Made by a program: the position numbers and the translations under genes
NCBI GenBank assembly: GCA_016191085.1
Contig: JACPPJ010000014.1
Location: forward strand, 24,942 to 88,941
Source of the DNA: Acidobacteriota bacterium
GTDB taxonomy: Bacteria; Acidobacteriota; Terriglobia; 2-12-FULL-54-10
Reading direction: 5' to 3'
Length of the DNA: 64,000 bases
Notes under the pieces: model-generated
Seen by the model: only the letters and a program-made list of their open reading frames with translations
Told to the model about the DNA's origin: nothing
Database searches by the model: none
In this document: one piece after another, positions 7,715-19,100 of the stretch
Layout of the letters: every line of letters begins with the position of its first letter
How positions within the stretch are numbered: the stretch's first letter is position 1

Positions 7715-9283
7715 ATGAACAGGAGAGATTTTCTCCGCATAGTGAAGGAGCGTAAGGGTGTCTCTACACTCGCTATCTTGTTCACGCTCGTACTAGGAAT
7801 CTTGATCGGTACGTTGATTTCGCGAGGAGTTAGAGCGGCCCAGAAGCAGCTTAAAGTTTCCGAAGCGCAGGAGCTCGATCTGCCGGCCCCCGCGCAGCTT
7901 TCCTCCGCATTCAGCAAGATCACTAAAGATATTGCGCCCGCTGTGGTGAACATCAACACCGAATCCACGGTTAGGCCGCATATTCAACGGCGCGGCCCAC
8001 AGCCGCAGGGTCCAGGTGGAGGCGGCCGTCAGGATCCGTTCGAGGATTTTTTCCAACGCTTTTTCGACTTCGGACCCCAGGGCCCGCAACAGGAATTCCG
8101 GCAGAGGAGCTTGGGATCGGGGGTCGTTGTGGACAAGAACGGTTACATCCTGACGAACGACCACGTGGTCAACAAAGCCGATAAGATCAAAGTCAAGATT
8201 CTGAATGACCCCAAGTTGTACGACGCCAAAGTCGTCGGTTCTGATAGAGAAACCGATCTGGCGGTCATTAAGATCGACTCCGACCGCCCGCTGACGGTCG
8301 CGAGAATGGGTAACTCCAACAGCTTGCAAGTTGGCGAGTGGGTGCTCGCTGTCGGTAGTCCGTTCGGACTGGAAGAGACCGTCACGGCAGGCATCATCAG
8401 CGCCAAAGGCCGTGACCTGGGCGGCTCTCAGTTTCAACGGTTTGTTCAGACCGACGCGGCCATTAATCCTGGCAACAGCGGTGGGCCGCTGGTGAACATG
8501 GCGGGAGAGGTGATCGGTATCAATACGGCCATCGCGACCGAGACGGGCAGCTACGCCGGCGTTGGATTCGCGCTTCCATCTACTGTGGCGATTGGCGTTT
8601 ACAACCAGCTTGTTAAGACCGGCAAGGTGACGCGCGGTTCCATCGGCGTCACGTTCCAGCCCGAGCAGAGCCCGGTATTGCTGCGCAGCTTTGGCACAGA
8701 TCATGGCGTCGTTATTACTGGTGTGCAGGCCGATGGTCCCGCGGCCAAAGCCGGCCTGAAGCAGGGTGACGTGATAGTCGCGCTCAACGGCACCCCAATT
8801 AAGGACGGTGACGACTTGGTTTCCAAGGTCGCCGCAACCCCCGTGGGGGAGTCGGTAACTGTGCGCTACATTCGCGACAAGAAGGAGCAGGAGACCAAGA
8901 TAACCATCGGCGATCGTTCCAAAGTCTTCGCCGATCTGCTGGGTTCGAGTGAGGAATCCAGCCGCGAGGAGAAAGAAGGCACAGAGGCAAAGTTTGGAAT
9001 CACCATCCAAAACATCACGCCGGAGGCTGCCAATAGGCTCGGTCTGGGCAGCGACGTAAAAGGTGTCATGGTCACCAATGTGGATAACGACAGCTTCGCG
9101 GATGAGATCGGAATTCTGCGTGGGGACGTGATTACGCAGATCAATCAGCAGCCTGTTACAAAGGTAGATGACGTGCTGAAGATTCAGCGGAGCCTTACGC
9201 CGAAGTCGGATGTAGTGTTCCTGGTACAACGGAACCAGCGCGGTCAATCCATGACCCTCTATCTGGCAGGCACTTTGCCATAA
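7715..9283 (+). CDS. Deg/HtrA periplasmic serine protease with two PDZ domains
   Basis: 522 residues with GGAGG ahead of the ATG. A single N-terminal membrane segment (about 17-37, LAILFTLVLGILIGTLI) anchors or exports the protein. A Gly/Pro/Gln-rich loop (about 92-130) resembles the LA loop of Deg proteases. The catalytic triad is visible: His150 (ILTNDHVV), Asp181 (RETDLAVIKID) and Ser255 (NPGNSGGPL). PDZ1 is at about 295-390 and PDZ2 at about 425-515. The family degrades or refolds misfolded envelope proteins. The peptidoglycan-binding protein gene follows 16 bp later. Confidence 0.93.
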   Translation: MNRRDFLRIVKERKGVSTLAILFTLVLGILIGTLISRGVRAAQKQLKVSEAQELDLPAPAQLSSAFSKITKDIAPAVVNINTESTVRPHIQRRGPQPQGPGGGGRQDPFEDFFQRFFDFGPQGPQQEFRQRSLGSGVVVDKNGYILTNDHVVNKADKIKVKILNDPKLYDAKVVGSDRETDLAVIKIDSDRPLTVARMGNSNSLQVGEWVLAVGSPFGLEETVTAGIISAKGRDLGGSQFQRFVQTDAAINPGNSGGPLVNMAGEVIGINTAIATETGSYAGVGFALPSTVAIGVYNQLVKTGKVTRGSIGVTFQPEQSPVLLRSFGTDHGVVITGVQADGPAAKAGLKQGDVIVALNGTPIKDGDDLVSKVAATPVGESVTVRYIRDKKEQETKITIGDRSKVFADLLGSSEESSREEKEGTEAKFGITIQNITPEAANRLGLGSDVKGVMVTNVDNDSFADEIGILRGDVITQINQQPVTKVDDVLKIQRSLTPKSDVVFLVQRNQRGQSMTLYLAGTLP

Positions 9284-9299
9284 CCGCAACGAGCAATCA

Positions 9300-9863
9300 G
9301 TGAAGAGTCATAGCAGGCCCAAATCTCAGGGCGTCACGATAGGCAAGCAAGGAGCCACGGTTCGCCGTGGCTTCTTCGCGTCCGGAGGGTGGCCGCTCGC
9401 TTCAACCGCTTTGTTGGCCTGCGCGACGATTTTGCAGCCCGGGGCCGTTGCGCAGACCACATCTAAGCCTACCAACCAGGTTTCAAAGACACGAAACAGT
9501 CCGGCAAAGAAACCCTCATCTGCAAGATCAGCGTCTCCCGCCACCAGCCGCCGCAGTACCGCGACTCAGAAAAAAAGAGTAAGCAAGCGACCATCGAAGA
9601 GACCGAAGGCAGCCGCGCCCGCCGCCAGGCAGCTACGTCCTACACCTGCCCGGTACGCCGAGATACAGACGGCGCTCGCGAAAGCTGGCTATTATGAAGG
9701 TCCGGCGAACGGCGCTTGGGACCAGAGCAGCATTCAAGCGCTGCAGCGATTTCAGGCCGATCAGGGCTTGGAGCCTACCGGGAAGATTGATTCGTGGAGT
9801 CTCATAAAGCTGGACCTCGGCCCTAAGTACGACGACCAAGCCAGCTTGACTTCGAACAAGTGA
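9300..9863 (+). CDS. Exported peptidoglycan-binding domain protein
   Basis: 187 residues from a GTG start with a weak ribosome binding site. An N-terminal hydrophobic stretch (ASTALLACATILQPGAVAQ) looks like a signal sequence preceded by basic residues. A Ser/Lys/Arg/Pro-rich linker (about 60-110) follows. The C-terminus has a PG_binding_1 fold (RYAEIQTALAKAGYYEGPANGAWDQSSIQALQRFQADQGLEPTGKID). There is no catalytic domain, so it probably docks on the cell wall. A perfect hairpin (AGCCACGG-TTCG-CCGTGGCT, 9353-9372) lies inside its early codons and could also attenuate transcription from the protease gene. The exact start is uncertain. Confidence 0.72.
   Translation: MKSHSRPKSQGVTIGKQGATVRRGFFASGGWPLASTALLACATILQPGAVAQTTSKPTNQVSKTRNSPAKKPSSARSASPATSRRSTATQKKRVSKRPSKRPKAAAPAARQLRPTPARYAEIQTALAKAGYYEGPANGAWDQSSIQALQRFQADQGLEPTGKIDSWSLIKLDLGPKYDDQASLTSNK
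9353..9372 (+). other. TTCG-tetraloop hairpin early in the PG-binding gene
   Basis: An 8-bp perfect stem closes a TTCG loop 70 bp after the protease stop. Its stem sequence (AGCCACGG) resembles the arms of the repeat elements at 34321-34412 and 54489-54513. Confidence 0.4.
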
Positions 9864-9941
9864 GCACGCGGGAACGGCTCCGCTCGGGACGGCATTCGCC
9901 GGAATCTGATCCGCTCCATACTGTCACACCTTGGGAGCTAT

Positions 9942-11438
9942 ATGGATCCAGAACCGTACAAGAACTTTATTAATGGTGAGTGGGTGGAGGGCCGGTCTGG
10001 TGACGTTTTGGAAGACCGCAACCCGGCCGATACGCGGGAATTGATCGGCATCTTCCAGCGCTCCGGCGCGCGCGATGTGGAGGATGCTGTCGCCGCCGCC
10101 GAGTGTGCCTATCGGTCCTGGCGTTTGACGCCCGCACCACGGCGCGCAGAAATTTTGTTCCGCGCCGCGCGCATGTTACAAGATCGCAAGGAAGAGCTTG
10201 CGCGCGACATGACTCGCGAGATGGGCAAGGTATTGCTCGAGAGCCGCGGCGATGTTCAGGAAGCCATTGACATGGCCTACTACATGGCTGGCGAAGGACG
10301 CCGGTTGTACGGCCAGACCACTCCATCCGAGCTTCCCAACAAATTCGCCATGAGCGTCCGCATGCCTGTGGGCGTCTGCGGACTCATTACACCGTGGAAT
10401 TTCCCGATGGCGATTCCGTCCTGGAAGATTCTCCCCGCGCTGGTCTGCGGCAACACCGTCGTGATTAAGCCCGCCGAGGACACCCCGCTGTCGTGCTACC
10501 ACTTTGTAAAAATTGTGTCTGAAGCGGGGCTGCCGCGAGGCGTGCTGAACCTCGTCGCAGGGACAGGACCGGACGCGGGCGAACCCTTGGTCACCCATCC
10601 GGCAGTGCGGCTGGTCTCTTTTACAGGCTCGACGGAGGTGGGGCGCCGTGTGGCCGAACTTTGCGCGCCTGTCTTCAAGCATTCCAACCTCGAGATGGGC
10701 GGCAAGAATGTTCTGATGGTGATGGAAGACGCCGATCTGGAACTCGCAGTTGACGGCGCAGTCTGGGGCGGCTTCGGCACCACTGGCCAGCGCTGCACGG
10801 CTGCGAGCCGCGTGATAGTTCAGAAGAAGTTATACAAGGAATTCGTCGAGATGCTCGTGGAACGCGCCGAAGCACTGAAGGTCGGCAATGGTCTTGATCC
10901 GAACGTGCAAGTGGGGCCACTGATCAACCGCGATCAGCTCAACAGAGTACAGCAATATGTGCAGATCGGAATCAATGAAGGAGCGCGCCTGATGTGCGGA
11001 GGGCATGCCATCGATCACGGCCAGTACGCCTGCGGCTTCTTCCATGAGGCTACCGTCTTTTCAGAGGTCTCACCCAAAATGAGAATTGCGCGGGAGGAGA
11101 TATTCGGTCCAGTGGTCTCAGTGATTCCCTGCGACGATCTGGAATCGGCGATTGAGATCGGCAATGGCGTGCGTTACGGCCTGTCGGCGGCCATCTATAC
11201 GCGTGATGTTAACAAAGCGTTCACAGCTATGCGCGACATGTACACTGGAATTTTCTATGTGAACGCATCAACAATCGGCGCGGAGATTCACCTTCCCTTT
11301 GGCGGGACTAAAGACACAGGTAACGGCCATCGTGAAGCGGGCACTGCGGCGCTGGATGTGTTCTCCGAGTGGAAATCCATTTACGTGGATTACAGCGGAC
11401 GCTTGCAGCGCGCACAGATTGACACCTTCAGCCCGTAG
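9942..11438 (+). CDS. NAD(P)-dependent aldehyde dehydrogenase
   Basis: 498 residues, the usual ALDH superfamily length. The N-terminal oligomerisation strand is [10 protein letters not shown]. The cofactor-binding region has [34 protein letters not shown] and FTGSTEVGR. The catalytic Glu lies in LEMGGKN and the nucleophile Cys in [21 protein letters not shown] and the C-terminal [16 protein letters not shown] are also typical. The latter motif is common in semialdehyde-type dehydrogenases, but the exact substrate is not determinable. The next genes are an amino-acid permease and CstA, which suggests a catabolic setting such as amino-acid semialdehyde oxidation; that is inference only. Confidence 0.9.
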   Translation: MDPEPYKNFINGEWVEGRSGDVLEDRNPADTRELIGIFQRSGARDVEDAVAAAECAYRSWRLTPAPRRAEILFRAARMLQDRKEELARDMTREMGKVLLESRGDVQEAIDMAYYMAGEGRRLYGQTTPSELPNKFAMSVRMPVGVCGLITPWNFPMAIPSWKILPALVCGNTVVIKPAEDTPLSCYHFVKIVSEAGLPRGVLNLVAGTGPDAGEPLVTHPAVRLVSFTGSTEVGRRVAELCAPVFKHSNLEMGGKNVLMVMEDADLELAVDGAVWGGFGTTGQRCTAASRVIVQKKLYKEFVEMLVERAEALKVGNGLDPNVQVGPLINRDQLNRVQQYVQIGINEGARLMCGGHAIDHGQYACGFFHEATVFSEVSPKMRIAREEIFGPVVSVIPCDDLESAIEIGNGVRYGLSAAIYTRDVNKAFTAMRDMYTGIFYVNASTIGAEIHLPFGGTKDTGNGHREAGTAALDVFSEWKSIYVDYSGRLQRAQIDTFSP

Positions 11439-11579
11439 TCGGTTCCGGGCCGCAGTAACGGCCACGCAAGAGCAAGCATGTTAGAGACGCTTGACGAGGG
11501 TGTGCCGACATTGACCATCTACGATTTCGTATTAGTATGGGAGCGTAGTCGCGAAGCGTGCTGACGGGACTTCAAAAAA

Positions 11580-13082
11580 ATGGCTAACCAACTATTTCGA
11601 ACCAAGTCACTCGAAGTGCTCCTGGAAGAGATGAAAGGTGAGCAGCGCCTACGCCGGGTGCTGGGGCCGGTCGCGCTCACCAGCTTGGGAATCGGCTGCA
11701 TCATCGGCACCGGCATATTTGTTCTGACTGGAGTGGCGGCGCACGACAAGGCTGGACCTGCGCTGATGCTCAGCTTCGTCGTATCCGGCGCGGCTTGCAT
11801 CTTCGCCGCGCTCTGCTACGCCGAGTTCGCCTCCATGGTGCCGGTGGCCGGAAGCGCGTACACCTACGCGTACGCCACCATGGGCGAGCTGATGGCGTGG
11901 ATCATCGGCTGGGACCTGGTGCTGGAGTATGCCGTCGCGTCGGCGACTGTGGCGCACGGCTGGTCGGCGTATTTCCGCGATTTTATCGGCCTCATGGGCA
12001 TCCAGTTTCCGGCGCAATGGGCCGGCGGGCCGTTTGATATAACCCACGACAAAGGTTTTTTCTGGACCGGGCAATACTTCGATGTTCCGGCCGTGATCAT
12101 CGCGGCGATCATAACCGTTGTCCTGGTGATCGGCATCAAGGAGAGCGCCGGGTTCAACGCCGGGATGGTCATTGTCAAGGTTCTCATCGTCCTTTTCGTA
12201 ATCGTTGTCGGAGCGTTCTACGTGAATCCGGAAAACTGGCGTCCGTTCGCGCCGTTTGGCTATGGAGGACTGTTTGCCAGCGGCGAGCCGCGTGGCATGC
12301 TCGCTGGAGCCGCCGTAGTGTTCTTCGCCTATATTGGCTTTGATTCCGTTTCGACCCACGCAGAAGAGGCGCGCAACCCGCAGCGCGATGTGCCCATCGG
12401 CATTCTGGTCTCGTTAGCCATTTGCACTTTGCTTTACATCGCGGTCGCGGCGGTGGTCACCGGGATGATCCCCTACGACATGATCGACATCCATTCGCCG
12501 GTGTCGAACGCCTTTATTCAGAAGGGCGTCACGTACGCGGGGATACTCGTATCAGTCGGCGCAATCGTAGGTATCACGTCGGTGCTACTCGTCCTGATGC
12601 TGTCGCAGCCGCGCGTGATGTTGGCGATGGCGCGCGATGGCCTGCTCCCCCGAAGCTTCTTCGGCGCGGTGCATGACAAATTTCGGACGCCTTGGAAATC
12701 GACGATTCTGACGGGCGTTTTCGTCGCTTTCGCGGGAGCGCTGGTTCCTCTGCACATCCTGGCGGACCTGGTGAATATCGGAACGCTGTTGGCATTCGTG
12801 CTGGTATGTGCGTCGGTGCTGATCATGCGCAAGACACATCCAAAAGCCGAGCGTCCCTTTAAAGTACCACTGGTCCCTCTGGTACCGATTCTGGGAATCG
12901 TTTTCTGCCTGGTGTTGATGGGGTCGCTCGGATGGGAAAACTGGATGCGGCTGGGCGTCTGGCTCGCGATCGGTTTAATCATTTACTTGTTGTACGGCCG
13001 CGGCCACAGCCTGATGAATACCATACGCGAGGAGAAGACAGCGCTATACGACCGCCAGCCTTCGACATATGACAAGCTGTAG
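11580..13082 (+). CDS. APC-superfamily amino-acid permease (CAT-like)
   Basis: 500 residues with about 12 hydrophobic segments. The N-terminal cytoplasmic stretch KSLEVLLEEMKGEQRLRRVLGPVALTSLGIGCIIGTGIFVLTG contains the APC substrate-binding GIG/GTG motif in the first helix. FASMVPVAGSAYTYAYATMGELMAWIIGWDLVLEY is characteristic of the cationic amino acid transporter branch. The fit is close to bacterial YfnA-type permeases. It lies 140 bp after the aldehyde dehydrogenase and 52 bp before cstA, all on the same strand. Confidence 0.9.
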   Translation: MANQLFRTKSLEVLLEEMKGEQRLRRVLGPVALTSLGIGCIIGTGIFVLTGVAAHDKAGPALMLSFVVSGAACIFAALCYAEFASMVPVAGSAYTYAYATMGELMAWIIGWDLVLEYAVASATVAHGWSAYFRDFIGLMGIQFPAQWAGGPFDITHDKGFFWTGQYFDVPAVIIAAIITVVLVIGIKESAGFNAGMVIVKVLIVLFVIVVGAFYVNPENWRPFAPFGYGGLFASGEPRGMLAGAAVVFFAYIGFDSVSTHAEEARNPQRDVPIGILVSLAICTLLYIAVAAVVTGMIPYDMIDIHSPVSNAFIQKGVTYAGILVSVGAIVGITSVLLVLMLSQPRVMLAMARDGLLPRSFFGAVHDKFRTPWKSTILTGVFVAFAGALVPLHILADLVNIGTLLAFVLVCASVLIMRKTHPKAERPFKVPLVPLVPILGIVFCLVLMGSLGWENWMRLGVWLAIGLIIYLLYGRGHSLMNTIREEKTALYDRQPSTYDKL

Positions 13083-13134
13083 CGGTAGCCACGACGGCTG
13101 ATTTTCCCGTCCTCCGGTGGAGTCGAAATAAAGA

Positions 13135-15021
<1,887 letters not shown>

Positions 15022-15056
15022 ACAGTCTGCGCTTCTATAAGCGTTTTCAGTATTGC

Positions 15057-15219
15057 TGTAGACCGAGACGGATTCGTAAGGGCACGGCTTCAGCCGTGCC
15101 GCAACTGCGCAGATTAGCGGAGCCTTTAGGCTCTGAGGTTCAATCCCTCAGCGGCTGAAGCCGTACCGCTTGATGCCCGTTTTTCGGCATGACTGAAGTC
15201 ATGCCCTTACCGGTCTACA
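15057..15219. repeat. Composite palindromic intergenic repeat, copy 1
   Basis: A 163-bp element bounded by TGTAGACCG (15057-15065) and its inverse CGGTCTACA (15211-15219). It contains two inner palindromes: GGCACGGCT-TC-AGCCGTGCC (15081-15100) and GGCATGACT-GA-AGTCATGCC (15186-15205), with a GGCTGAAGCC-type core in the middle. The same layout recurs at 57851-57988. It lies between the convergent cstA and bfr genes and could fold into a long structured RNA. Confidence 0.8.
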
Positions 15220-15236
15220 CCAATTGTGAAAATGCA

Positions 15237-15716
15237 CTAATCTTCCTCTGGTTCCGTCTGTGAGATCAGGTAATTTTGGATTCCGGTGTCCTGGATGATT
15301 TGCAACTGCGCTTCCAGGAAATCGATGTGTTTCTCCTCGTCTTTGAGGAAGTCGGCGAATAGTTCTCGCGAGGTGTTGTCGCCTTCTTCCATGCAGATCT
15401 TAACGGCAGCGTTGTACTGGGCAAAGGCTTCATGTTCCAGCGCCAGGTCGGCTTCCAATTGCTCCTTTACGTTCGCGCCTGGTTTAATATTGACGCCCAT
15501 TCCTAGATTCGGGGTTCCGTCCAGAAACAGGATTCGCTCGATGACTTTTTCAGCATGCTTCATTTCGTCGATGGACTGTTTCTTGATGAATTCGCCAATG
15601 CGCTTATAGCCCCAGTTCTCGCACATTTCGGCGTGGAGGAAGTACTGGTTAATGGCCTGCAGCTCAGATCGTAGCGCTAGGTTCAACGTAGCGATGACTT
15701 TGTCTTTTCCGCGCAT
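15237..15716 (-). CDS. bfr: Bacterioferritin
   Basis: 159 residues from the ATG at 15716, directly preceded by AAAAGGAGGGAT; a longer in-frame reading to 15893 has no support. The ferroxidase ligands fall at the canonical Bfr positions: Glu18 (LRSELQAINQYF), Glu51 and His54 (IDEMKHAE), and a later KDEEKHIDFLE. Met52, the axial haem ligand between subunits, is present, which separates it from non-haem ferritins. It stores iron and oxidises Fe(II). It is transcribed divergently from the TonB-dependent receptor gene. Confidence 0.95.
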   Translation of the reverse strand: MRGKDKVIATLNLALRSELQAINQYFLHAEMCENWGYKRIGEFIKKQSIDEMKHAEKVIERILFLDGTPNLGMGVNIKPGANVKEQLEADLALEHEAFAQYNAAVKICMEEGDNTSRELFADFLKDEEKHIDFLEAQLQIIQDTGIQNYLISQTEPEED

Positions 15717-15845
15717 ATCCCTCCTTTTGATTCCTGGTGTTTTCCTGGACCGAGTATCCTGAAACCAAGATAAACCAAATCTGTATGTTTTGGGAATACA
15801 GCCGCCGAGATATAACGCCGCACGCGAACTCCCTGCCTTGCGCCT

Positions 15846-15851
15846 TATAAT
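15846..15851 (+). promoter_or_regulatory. -10-like TATAAT upstream of the Oar-like receptor
   Basis: A perfect TATAAT box lies 72 nt upstream of the receptor start; no good -35 is seen at 16-18 bp. Confidence 0.3.
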
Positions 15852-15922
15852 GGTAAATTGCTTCCAACGCTGGTTCTCGGCCACTGATGCCACCGGGCGT
15901 GTGCAGTTAAGAGGGTACTGTA

Positions 15923-18900
15923 ATGAAAGGCGCAGGGACTGTTGACTCCCGTTTCGCGAGCTTGGTTTTTCTTATTGCTATCGTGATCTCTTATTCGGCT
16001 TCGCTGTCGGCGCGTCAATCTGGAATCTCGATTCAAGGAATCGTGCGCGACCGCGCAGGGGCCGCGGTGGCGGGCGCGAATGTCGTCGTTACAGCGGAGG
16101 GTGGCGGCACGCGCCGGACTGTAAGGACGGATGGTCAAGGCCATTTCGAGCTGAGCGGATTGGTCTCGGGTAAATACTTTGTGGAGATATCGCGCGCTGG
16201 TTTCATTGCACAGACCCACCGCGAGATCGCCGTCGGAGGCGAAACGCTGACTTTAGATTTCGTGCTCGAGAAAGCTTCCGGGGAGAACCAATCGTCGCGC
16301 GTGAGTGAAATGCAGCTAGTCGGGTTGCCACTCAACGGCCGCAGTTACGACCAGCTTGCAACGTTGCAGGCGGGGGTCGCCGATACATCCGCTCAGGATT
16401 CTTCGCGCGGTGTTGGCGGGGGCAGCCTCACAGTCGCCGGAAGCCGTCCCACGTCGAACAATTTCCTGCTGGACGGGACCAACATCATGGATTCAGCCAA
16501 CCTGGTTCCCCGCAGCGCCAGTGGAGTGCAACTTGGCTCGGAAACTGTCCTTCAGGTACAGGTATTCAGCGGCGCTTACGGAGCCGAGTACGGCAGAGGC
16601 AGCGGCGGCACCTTGAATTCCATTACACGCTCCGGAACGAATAATCTGCATGGAACTTTGTTTGAGTATTTTCGTAACAGCAAATTGGATGCGCGCAATT
16701 TTTTCGATCCAGGTGATCCACCGCCGTTCAAGCGCAACCAGTTCGGCTTCATTCTGACGGGCCCCGTCCGAAAGGACCGCACATTCTTTTTGGGCGCGGT
16801 GGAGCTCATGCGCGACCGCCTGACATCAACAGAGACTACGTTCCTGCCCGACGCCAACGCGCACAACGGCATCATTACAGATGCTGATGGTGATGTTCGC
16901 GTGATCGGCGTCGACCCGCGTGTAAGGCCTTACCTGAACTTAATGCCAATTCCAAATCAAGGCTCCATCGGCTCCGGCTTCGGACGAAACACGGCCGCGG
17001 TTTTCTTGCCCACCAACGACTATTATTTTGCCATTCGTGTAGATCATAAGCTTACCGACCATGATAGTTTTTTCGCCCGCTACACATTTGACGACGCGAC
17101 GAGTATCACTCCCGAGAATTTATACCTGTTCCGTTCAATTACCAATACGCGCCAGCAGTACGTGACCCTCGTCGCGAGCCATATCTTCAATCTGCATACA
17201 ATCAATTCCATTCGGCTGGGATATACCAGGCCTGTGGAACTGGTGGATTCGCTCGAATTCATCCCCCAGAAGTTGTATTTTGTACCCGGCGCTGCTCATT
17301 TTGGCCAGATCAACATTCCGGGCATGACCCCGTTTGGGCCGGAATACACGAACCCCGATGGCAAGAAGCACAACAGTTTCCAATTCGCCGACGATTTAGT
17401 GCTGCAGCGCGGATCGCACACGCTGAAGATAGGCGGAGAACTGCATCGTTACCGTTGGGACATTTTTAACAGCAACAGCAAGGGTGGCGTGTGGTCGTTC
17501 AACAGTCTGGAAAGTTTTCTACAAGGCGGCCCGGAGAGCACGGAGTTAATCGTCGCACTACCGGGATCGGACAATCACAAGGGATGGCGCCAGCTCTTGG
17601 GCGGAGTTTACGTTCAAGACGGATACAGGGTCAACCGCAAACTCCGCCTCGATCTCGGCTTGCGGTACGAGGCTGCCTCAATCATCCAGGAAAAGGATGG
17701 CCTCATCTGGTTTTTGCCTGATTGGGAGCACGATACGGCTATGCAGCATGGACCCATGCTGAAGAGGAATCCCAGCTTGCTGAACTTCTCACCGCGAATA
17801 GGTCTCAGCTGGTCGCCTGGGGATTCTTTGAAAAATATGCTGGTTAGTGGCGGCTTTGGCATCTATTACGATCCCATGCTGGAGCACATGGTGGACACAC
17901 AGAAGAACTCCGCTCCCTATAACCAGCGCTTCATCATGCCCAACTTCGACGCATCGAACGTGTTCCCGGACGCCGTTGCCGCCACCGCCCTGGCGCCAGC
18001 CGGTAGTCAGGCCGCCGGTGTTGCTGTTCTGGATTACAACCACATGGCAAGCCCCGCGGTACTGCGTTACAACATCGGCGTGCAGCAGACCCAGAGGGAA
18101 TGGAGCCTGCGTGTCTACTACGTCGGCGCGCGCGGGAATCACCTGTTTCGGGGCTACGAAGCGAATCTGTATCCATACCCGACTGAGATGCCTGGCGGCG
18201 CGCTCTATTTTCCTCCTGATTCCGGACCGCACAATCCTGCGTTTGGGTCCATCACGGTTACTGGGGCAGACGCCCAGTCTTTTTACAACGCACTGCAAAT
18301 CACGGCCAACATGAACCCTAAGAGCGGATTTTCCGCGCAGGGGAACTATACCTTCAGCAAATCCGTAGATGACGCCTCCATCCCTAACGGCACGACCAGC
18401 ACCGTTATCACCCGCGAATACCCGCTCAGGCGCACCAGTGATCGAGGATTGTCCGAGTTCGACATCCGGCATAGATTGTCTGCGAACTACTTTTATACAT
18501 TGCCCTTCGGTCCCAGCCAGCGCTGGGCCAAGGCCGGAGCATTGGCGCAGATCTTCGGCGGATTCCGCCTGGGCAGTGTGATCTCGTATCGAACGGGCAC
18601 GCCCTTTCATGCGCTGATCAACGTCCGTAGCCCGAGGTACTTATTTACGGCTAACCGTCCAAATCTCAATCCAAACAGTAAGCAACGCACCAGCGGCACC
18701 AGCGCAGGCTGCGCGGGCGCGAAGCCAGGCGAAACTTTGGGAGGACCGGACCGATTCTTTGATCCCTGCGTGTACAGCGTTCCCGTTGCCGGTTATCTAG
18801 GGAATGTCGGAAGGAACACGCTCATCGGACCGAGTGTATTCACGATGGACCTCTCGCTACAGAAACACATGGTGCTCGGCGGCGAAAGGCGCTTGGAGTT

Positions 18901-19072
18901 TCGCGCTGAGTTCTTCAATCTACCCAACCATCCGAATTTCGCGCTGCCACTTAAGGGATCGAGCATCGTATTCTCCGGCGCATCAGGACGGCCTAATCCC
19001 ACCACCGGACAGCTTGTCCGTACGATCACTACGTCGCGCCAGATTCAATTTGCGTTGCGATTCTCTTTTTGA
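15923..19072 (+). CDS. Oar-like TonB-dependent outer-membrane receptor
   Basis: 1049 residues. A signal peptide (LVFLIAIVISYSASLSA) is followed by a carboxypeptidase-regulatory-like beta-sandwich (about 35-115, ISIQGIVRDRAGAAVAGANVVVT ... GHFELSGLVSGKYFVEISRAGF). A plug domain (about 125-250) contains MQLVGLPLNGRSYDQLATLQAGV and FLLDGTNIMD. A long beta barrel ends in RQIQFALRFSF with a terminal aromatic residue, as required for outer-membrane insertion. Such Oar-type receptors are greatly expanded in Acidobacteriota and probably import large or carbohydrate-like substrates with TonB-ExbBD energy. The secreted hydrolase gene 28 bp downstream may act on the same substrate. Confidence 0.9.
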   Translation: MKGAGTVDSRFASLVFLIAIVISYSASLSARQSGISIQGIVRDRAGAAVAGANVVVTAEGGGTRRTVRTDGQGHFELSGLVSGKYFVEISRAGFIAQTHREIAVGGETLTLDFVLEKASGENQSSRVSEMQLVGLPLNGRSYDQLATLQAGVADTSAQDSSRGVGGGSLTVAGSRPTSNNFLLDGTNIMDSANLVPRSASGVQLGSETVLQVQVFSGAYGAEYGRGSGGTLNSITRSGTNNLHGTLFEYFRNSKLDARNFFDPGDPPPFKRNQFGFILTGPVRKDRTFFLGAVELMRDRLTSTETTFLPDANAHNGIITDADGDVRVIGVDPRVRPYLNLMPIPNQGSIGSGFGRNTAAVFLPTNDYYFAIRVDHKLTDHDSFFARYTFDDATSITPENLYLFRSITNTRQQYVTLVASHIFNLHTINSIRLGYTRPVELVDSLEFIPQKLYFVPGAAHFGQINIPGMTPFGPEYTNPDGKKHNSFQFADDLVLQRGSHTLKIGGELHRYRWDIFNSNSKGGVWSFNSLESFLQGGPESTELIVALPGSDNHKGWRQLLGGVYVQDGYRVNRKLRLDLGLRYEAASIIQEKDGLIWFLPDWEHDTAMQHGPMLKRNPSLLNFSPRIGLSWSPGDSLKNMLVSGGFGIYYDPMLEHMVDTQKNSAPYNQRFIMPNFDASNVFPDAVAATALAPAGSQAAGVAVLDYNHMASPAVLRYNIGVQQTQREWSLRVYYVGARGNHLFRGYEANLYPYPTEMPGGALYFPPDSGPHNPAFGSITVTGADAQSFYNALQITANMNPKSGFSAQGNYTFSKSVDDASIPNGTTSTVITREYPLRRTSDRGLSEFDIRHRLSANYFYTLPFGPSQRWAKAGALAQIFGGFRLGSVISYRTGTPFHALINVRSPRYLFTANRPNLNPNSKQRTSGTSAGCAGAKPGETLGGPDRFFDPCVYSVPVAGYLGNVGRNTLIGPSVFTMDLSLQKHMVLGGERRLEFRAEFFNLPNHPNFALPLKGSSIVFSGASGRPNPTTGQLVRTITTSRQIQFALRFSF

Positions 19073-19100
19073 TACCTGACGGCGCATTTGGGGAGGACTT

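Noticed and set aside
7793-9289. 498-codon open frame antisense to the Deg protease gene
   Set aside because: The opposite strand has an unmistakable HtrA with full triad; the antisense frame has no family motifs and is a product of GC-rich codon bias.
17789-18610. 273-codon antisense frame in the Oar-like receptor gene
   Set aside because: No motif, no ribosome binding site, fully inside a strong gene on the other strand.
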